A stretch of 9,967 bases of DNA, taken from positions 1-9,967 of the forward strand of contig JAUXDV010000046.1 of the NCBI GenBank assembly GCA_030620735.1. The letters are read 5' to 3'. This DNA is from Gammaproteobacteria bacterium. GTDB taxonomy: Bacteria; Pseudomonadota; Gammaproteobacteria; Chromatiales; Chromatiaceae. The position numbers were made by a program, and so were the translations under genes. The notes beneath the pieces are model-generated. The model was not told where the DNA came from. It ran no database searches and saw only the letters and a program-made list of their open reading frames with translations. Positions 6,361 through 9,967 of the stretch are shown piece after piece; position 1 is the stretch's first letter, and every line of letters starts with the position of its first letter.

Positions 6361-7467
6361 TTAGTTACGGACCTGCGTCCAGTTTTCGATGGCTTCGTAC
6401 TTGGCCGGAAAGGGCTTATCCCAAACGTGTTCGGGACCGGTCAACTCGTCGCCGGAAAGCGCCTCGAGAAATGCAACCAGGTCTTTCTTCTCCTGGTCGT
6501 TCAGGCCCAGTGGCTTGAGCTTGTCGCTCTTGTTGCTGTCCTTGCCGCCACCGTTGTTATAGAACTCGACCACATCGGCCAGAGTCGCAATCATGCCATT
6601 GTGCATGTAGGGCGAACTGTATTTGAGCTCACGCAGCGAAGGCGTGATGAACTTGCCCATATCCTCCTTCATCAGGGTGATATTGTAGTAGCCAGGATCG
6701 CGCTTCAGATTCATGTAGTTGGGAATACCCTGGAACATGGTGAATGCGATAAACGCCTGGTGGTTCATGGGATCCATGAAGACATCGAAGTTCTCGGGAA
6801 CACCGGTGTTATGCGGTTTTCCATCGGTCATCATCGAGCCATTGTGACACTGGACGCAGCCGGCCTTGCCTTTGAAGAGCGCCATGCCCTTGTTGGCGGA
6901 GTCGGACATCTTGCCCGCATCAAAAGGAGAGCCTTTGGAAGTCAGGGTCTTCATATACTCGGGAATCGCCTTGCGCACGGAGCCGTTGGACGGTTCGCCG
7001 TAGCCGGCATCCTTGAACATCTTCACGTAGACGGGATCCTGCTTGACGCGCTCCTGCATGACACGCATATCCATGTTCATGATGTAATCTTCGGTAAGCA
7101 TCTCACGCGTCATGTCATTCAGGTTGGTGCCGATTCTGCCATCCCAGTTCCACACCTTTCTGTGCGCAACATTGACCAGCGACGAAGCATTGCGAAAGTG
7201 ACCGTTGCCGGGATAACCGGGCGACAATGCTTTTTCACTCGCATAGCCCTTGGCAGGCACATGGCAATCGGCGCATGAAATAGCAGCATCGCCAGAGAGA
7301 CGCTTGTCGAAAAAGAGACGTTTACCCAACTCGGCTTTCGCCTTGTCGATTTCCAACTGCGGCAAGGGCCCGATATCGGGACTATCAGCAGCTTGCACAC
7401 CAGCCGCCAACCCAAGTCCCAGTGTGGCGGCCAGTAGAGCGCGCCCTGTCGTGACTCGTACAACCAT
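6361..7467 (-). CDS. idrP1: Periplasmic di-haem cytochrome c peroxidase/MauG-family protein, IdrP-type (first)
   Basis: This is the first gene of the operon. I start it at ATG 7467-7465, where GGAGG lies seven bases upstream and a clean Sec signal peptide begins (MVVRVTTGRALLAATLGLGL, cleavage likely after VQA at 24-26). The longer open frame to 7542 adds residues unlike a signal peptide. The 368-residue protein has haem c sites CADCH at 65-69 and CVQCH at 204-208, WDGR at 108-111 and PYMHNG at 286-291, as in bacterial cytochrome c peroxidases. Such enzymes reduce hydrogen peroxide with electrons from small cytochromes or cupredoxins. Here the likely role is removal of peroxide formed beside the iodate reductase. 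It keeps the WDGR block that the second peroxidase of the operon has lost. Which of the pair corresponds to published IdrP1 or IdrP2 is uncertain. Confidence 0.82.
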   Translation of the reverse strand: MVVRVTTGRALLAATLGLGLAAGVQAADSPDIGPLPQLEIDKAKAELGKRLFFDKRLSGDAAISCADCHVPAKGYASEKALSPGYPGNGHFRNASSLVNVAHRKVWNWDGRIGTNLNDMTREMLTEDYIMNMDMRVMQERVKQDPVYVKMFKDAGYGEPSNGSVRKAIPEYMKTLTSKGSPFDAGKMSDSANKGMALFKGKAGCVQCHNGSMMTDGKPHNTGVPENFDVFMDPMNHQAFIAFTMFQGIPNYMNLKRDPGYYNITLMKEDMGKFITPSLRELKYSSPYMHNGMIATLADVVEFYNNGGGKDSNKSDKLKPLGLNDQEKKDLVAFLEALSGDELTGPEHVWDKPFPAKYEAIENWTQVRN

Positions 7468-7516
7468 AGGATTTCCTCCAGGTTTATTGTTACTAAATCG
7501 GTGTTTTAAAACCCCA

Positions 7517-7536
7517 ACCAGTTCACCCGAACCGGT
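7517..7536. repeat. Inverted repeat in the leader of the idr operon
   Basis: ACCAGTTC (7517-7524) and GAACCGGT (7529-7536) are complementary at seven of eight positions around a four-base loop. The repeat lies 50-69 bases before the first start codon of the operon. It could be a regulator site or a leader hairpin; no T run follows, so it is not a terminator. Confidence 0.4.
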
Positions 7537-7633
7537 CAACACACCGACAGCCTGCCCTCATACACGCACAAAGCAGACCAACTTTTTGATTTTCCATCAA
7601 TCCCTTGAAAAACCTTGAGTCAGTGATGTTTTA

Positions 7634-7647
7634 TTGATCTGGATCAA
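7634..7647. promoter_or_regulatory. FNR/Anr box upstream of the idr operon
   Basis: TTGATCTGGATCAA matches the FNR/Anr consensus TTGAT-N4-ATCAA at every position. It lies 167 bases upstream of the first operon start codon. If used as a class II activator site, transcription would start near 7599 on the minus strand. The -10 region there (around 7605-7611) is poor, so the exact start is unsettled. The site implies induction when oxygen is low, which suits iodate respiration. The divergent hipBA promoter is over 450 bases away and unlikely to be its target. Confidence 0.72.
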
Positions 7648-8114
7648 TTGCCGGAAGAGATGACAATGAATAATTCGTTCTATTGCGTACATCAAGAGCA
7701 TCAGATTGTTCAGGTGCTTCACACAGATTCCTGGAGGGTAAGGACCCTTTTTGCCAAATTGCTTCGACGACACTCAGGTGGAACGTAGAAGACGGACAAC
7801 AGGGCAAGCAGGATCGGTAAGTTATTTTTGGATAGCTACTTAGCTACGGACATTGCAATATTCGGGCTTTCAGGGTTGATGAATTCATCAAAATGGGGCG
7901 TAAGAGAGACATTCATACCAACTTCAATAGCAATTTTTGTTATTCAAATAGTACGCTGATCACCTCGCTTGTCAAACCTGCACGGAAGCCCGGAAGCCTA
8001 ATTAAAGGAGCCTGTCCGAGAATAGAAAACTTACTGCGGAAATGCCCTTTTGGCCACCCTTTTTTCTCTTGAGACCATTGAATCGCCACATATAATTATA
8101 CTATCGTTTAATTT

Positions 8115-8123
8115 TGCTATACT
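8115..8123 (+). promoter_or_regulatory. Extended -10 promoter of hipBA
   Basis: TGCTATACT is an extended -10 element: TG, one base, then TATACT with five of six consensus matches. No good -35 is seen 17 bases upstream, which is usual for extended -10 promoters. It lies 38 bases before the first ATG of the module. An AT palindrome, TATAATTATA (8091-8100), sits just upstream and might be an operator. Confidence 0.45.
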
Positions 8124-8161
8124 TTATGCCATACATAACAACAGAATTAAACAAAAGTTAA

Positions 8162-8428
8162 ATGTCAAAGCATATTCAGACTTTAATCAATCAGCTACTT
8201 TCAACTGCAAAGAGTCGCGGCCTGCCTCAGTCTCAACTTGCAGAGATGGCCGGCATCTCGGCCGTGGGGCTTAGCAAGGCGAAGAAGCGGGGCGATATGC
8301 GTGCTTCTACCCTGGAGAAACTCGGCAAACAACTGGATCTCGAGTTGATTTTTACACCTAGACGATCCAGGGAAAAAGCAGCTGAAGCTATCAAGTCAGG
8401 CACATTTTTCCACTCTTCCGGGGAGTAG
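8162..8428 (+). CDS. hipB: HipB-like helix-turn-helix antitoxin
   Basis: This 88-residue protein is a small Cro/C1-type DNA-binding protein. Residues 21-58 (LPQSQLAEMAGISAVGLSKAKK...STLEKLGKQL) contain the helix-turn-helix, with QSQLAEMAGIS as the first helix and turn. The position directly before a HipA-like kinase gene, with two bases between them, identifies it as the antitoxin of that pair. HipB proteins repress their own operon and hold the kinase inactive. The C-terminus (ARRSREKAA-like basic stretch, then FFHSSGE) is short. The start has only a weak ribosome binding site, in AT-rich sequence, but follows an extended -10 promoter by a suitable distance. Substrate specificity or operator cannot be told here. 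Confidence 0.75.
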   Translation: MSKHIQTLINQLLSTAKSRGLPQSQLAEMAGISAVGLSKAKKRGDMRASTLEKLGKQLDLELIFTPRRSREKAAEAIKSGTFFHSSGE

Positions 8429-8430
8429 GC

Positions 8431-9795
8431 ATGGCGCGCAATCAGCATGCTGTGATCTGGACCCGGCTCTCTGGTACGCCGGAGAAAATGGGGAATCTGG
8501 TTTTATCCACCCAACAGGTTTCTTTTACCTATACGCAGGAGTACCTGGCATCCAGCCGTACAGGGTTCTGCCTGTTGGGCGATGGCTCGATTTGGGGAGC
8601 GGACACTGTCACCTACCCCATCAGTGAACGCATACCTGTGTTTCCCCGCCTGCTGACCCTGATACCCGGGAATAACCCGCGCAACCTTCAACGCAGGCAT
8701 TACCTCGATATGCTACGCGCCAAATCGGGAAAGGAGCCGCCACCGGGTCTGGAGACGGAGTGGCAACTCCTTGTTATGGGTGGGCATGGCGGTATCGGGC
8801 ACATTGACCTATTCATGGATGATATCACTGCCCGGCAATGGTATCGCTCTTCTACAGATTCATACGAAGCTGATTCAGTAGTCGAAATCAAGAGCAGTCG
8901 CTCCCAACTCTGGCGTATGCTGAAACGCAATGTACTGGATGAAAATGTCGATTTTGATCCACAACTCATCGAAGAGACGCTGGGACCGACACCATCTGTT
9001 GGCGGCATGATCCCGAAGCTTCTGGTCTCCATGACACCCGGCGATAGCAAGCCCAATTTTCACCCTCCAGGAACCAGGCATAAACGGGATGTAGTCCTCA
9101 AAATTGAGCCACCGGAATATGCGGGATTGCTTGATCTTGAAGCACTCTGTCTCGAGATTCATCGTGAGGCGGGATTTGAGGTTCCTGCATATCACCGCTA
9201 CGATGATGATGGGCTTCACTTCCTTGCCGTAGAGCGTTTTGACCGGGTTGATGGCAAGCCTGTGCCGATGGAGTCCCTGTTTTCAGTGATTGCAACGGGT
9301 AATCACCATTTTCGTGAAACCGGAGATATTCTGCTCGATGAACTCGGCGGCATCTTTGAGCAACTGGGCCAGGTGGCCAGGCTGGATAAAAATACGCAAG
9401 AGCAGCTATACCGCAGGATATTGATGGCGCTTCTAACCGGAAACGGCGACCTGCACCTGGATAATATCGCGCTCCTGGGTGGTCTGGATGAGTGCCGGCT
9501 GGCGCCGATATACGATCCTGCGCCCATGCGGGCCTGGCCGCGCCATAATCTGCTTAGTGCGATTCCATTTGATCCATCTGCGTACGCCGATCATGGCGCC
9601 TTTTTTGTCGAACTTGGCAGATCCTTTGGCTTGCCGGCAGAGGGAGTGCATCACGCTATTCTGGATGCACTGGATGCCACCTCATCCTATGTTGAGCGCG
9701 TGATGGAGTTGCAGCGGGTCCCGATACAACTGCGCAACCAGCTGGTGAAAATTGTACAGCAAGAGCATTTGCTGCTGGAGAAACAGTTTCAATAG
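8431..9795 (+). CDS. hipA: HipA-family serine/threonine kinase toxin
   Basis: This 454-residue protein has the HipA layout. The N-terminal subdomain (about 1-100) is followed by a glycine-rich loop PSVGGMIPKL (188-197), VVLKIEP (221-227) with the probable ATP-binding Lys224, and LAVERFDR (265-272). The catalytic loop GNGDLHLDN (337-345) carries Asp340 and Asn345, and YDP (Asp362) provides the metal-binding Asp. The usual HipA catalytic loop reads N-x-D-x-H-x-K-N; here Lys is replaced by Asp344. HipA kinases phosphorylate aminoacyl-tRNA synthetases such as GltX and halt growth; this one's target is unknown. GGGGAG lies five bases before ATG, and the HipB-like gene ends two bases upstream. Length is close to E. 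coli HipA. No frame break is seen, so the protein is probably active. It converges with an unknown gene 48 bases on. Confidence 0.82.
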   Translation: MARNQHAVIWTRLSGTPEKMGNLVLSTQQVSFTYTQEYLASSRTGFCLLGDGSIWGADTVTYPISERIPVFPRLLTLIPGNNPRNLQRRHYLDMLRAKSGKEPPPGLETEWQLLVMGGHGGIGHIDLFMDDITARQWYRSSTDSYEADSVVEIKSSRSQLWRMLKRNVLDENVDFDPQLIEETLGPTPSVGGMIPKLLVSMTPGDSKPNFHPPGTRHKRDVVLKIEPPEYAGLLDLEALCLEIHREAGFEVPAYHRYDDDGLHFLAVERFDRVDGKPVPMESLFSVIATGNHHFRETGDILLDELGGIFEQLGQVARLDKNTQEQLYRRILMALLTGNGDLHLDNIALLGGLDECRLAPIYDPAPMRAWPRHNLLSAIPFDPSAYADHGAFFVELGRSFGLPAEGVHHAILDALDATSSYVERVMELQRVPIQLRNQLVKIVQQEHLLLEKQFQ

Positions 9796-9843
9796 TGAGC
9801 CTCTGGCAAAACTCCTAGTACCTCCAGTGAAACCATCATGCAA

Positions 9844-9967
9844 TCACGCCTGCTTTTTCAGGCGCTGGCGGATATCCGCTTTTGCTTCAGCCAGCAGTGT
9901 GTCGCGGTCGATGGAGTCGAGGATCTCTCTGACGACCAGCTTTGGTCCGCCTTCACCCCAGGATTTT
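9844..9967 (-). CDS. C-terminal end of an unidentified protein (cut by window edge)
   Basis: On the minus strand an open frame enters from the right edge and ends at TGA 9846-9844. It encodes 40 residues beginning (after the cut codon) SWGEGGPKLVVREIL and ending with a charged helix, ADIRQRLKKQA. Residue use and codon choice look like a real gene. I do not recognise the family. It converges with the hipA-like gene, 48 bases apart. A small hairpin (CGCCTG/CAGGCG, 9847-9864) falls inside the last codons and has no T run after it. Confidence 0.55.
   Translation of the reverse strand, partial: KSWGEGGPKLVVREILDSIDRDTLLAEAKADIRQRLKKQA

Larger units (their letters stand above)
7468..8161. other. 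Divergent intergenic region between the idr operon and hipBA
   Basis: These 694 bases hold the idr leader with its inverted repeat, the FNR/Anr box, and the hipBA promoter at the right end. Between about 7660 and 8080 no convincing gene was found. A 42-codon plus-strand frame (7660-7788) has GGAAG near its ATG but no family resemblance. Near 7991-8001 GGAAGCC occurs twice in close succession, and GAGCCTGTCCGAGAAT (8008-8023) resembles insertion-sequence ends, though no partner repeat was seen. Confidence 0.45.

Noticed and set aside
7468..7542. Longer N-terminus of the first peroxidase
   Set aside because: The added 25 residues precede a good ribosome binding site and a clean signal peptide that begin at 7467.
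7683..7695. Second FNR-like site TTGCGTACATCAA
   Set aside because: It has only a three-base spacer and a mismatched left half, so it is not a credible box.
7660..7788. 42-residue plus-strand open frame next to the FNR box
   Set aside because: It has no family resemblance, and its start lies only 13 bases from the FNR box, too close for a normal promoter.
8050..8274. 74-residue plus-strand frame overlapping the HipB-like gene
   Set aside because: It overlaps the well-supported helix-turn-helix gene in another frame and spans its promoter.
9847..9864. Terminator between hipA and the convergent gene
   Set aside because: The CGCCTG/CAGGCG hairpin lies inside coding sequence and has no T run on either strand.

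Overview
The window suggests a gammaproteobacterial chromosome. Base composition is moderate, a SelO-type start is of the FDNR form seen in Pseudomonas relatives, the small-RNA-free layout is compact, and toxin-antitoxin modules and a REP-associated transposase relic are present. The genus cannot be fixed from the sequence alone.

Layout. The left end (1-506, minus strand) holds the first codons of a probable selO/ydiU pseudokinase gene, preceded in the same direction by a small cupin gene. A 346-base spacer follows. Next comes a type II toxin-antitoxin pair on the minus strand, a Phd-like antitoxin overlapping a PIN-domain toxin, with a recognisable promoter. From about 1570 to 1790 there is debris of a REP-associated tyrosine transposase (tandem GGGGTCA motifs and a severed N-terminus). 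A perfect rho-independent terminator then closes the central operon.

The centre (1840-7467, minus strand) is one tightly packed four-gene operon. In transcription order it encodes two periplasmic di-haem cytochrome c peroxidase/MauG-like proteins, a Tat-exported Rieske protein and a large AioA-like molybdopterin oxidoreductase. This gene set matches the iodate reductase cluster idrABP1P2 described from Pseudomonas sp. SCT and Denitromonas, rather than arsenite oxidase aioBA, which lacks the peroxidases. In the published model IdrAB reduces iodate in the periplasm and IdrP1/IdrP2 remove hydrogen peroxide made on the way to iodide. A perfect FNR/Anr box (TTGATCTGGATCAA) lies 167 bases upstream of the first start codon, consistent with anaerobic control.

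The right end (8162-9795, plus strand) is a hipBA-type toxin-antitoxin pair: a helix-turn-helix protein followed two bases later by a HipA-like kinase. A convergent gene of unknown function is cut by the window edge. Toxin-antitoxin modules on both sides and transposase debris at one operon boundary fit a horizontally acquired iodate-respiration island. That is inference; no island ends or attachment sites are visible here.
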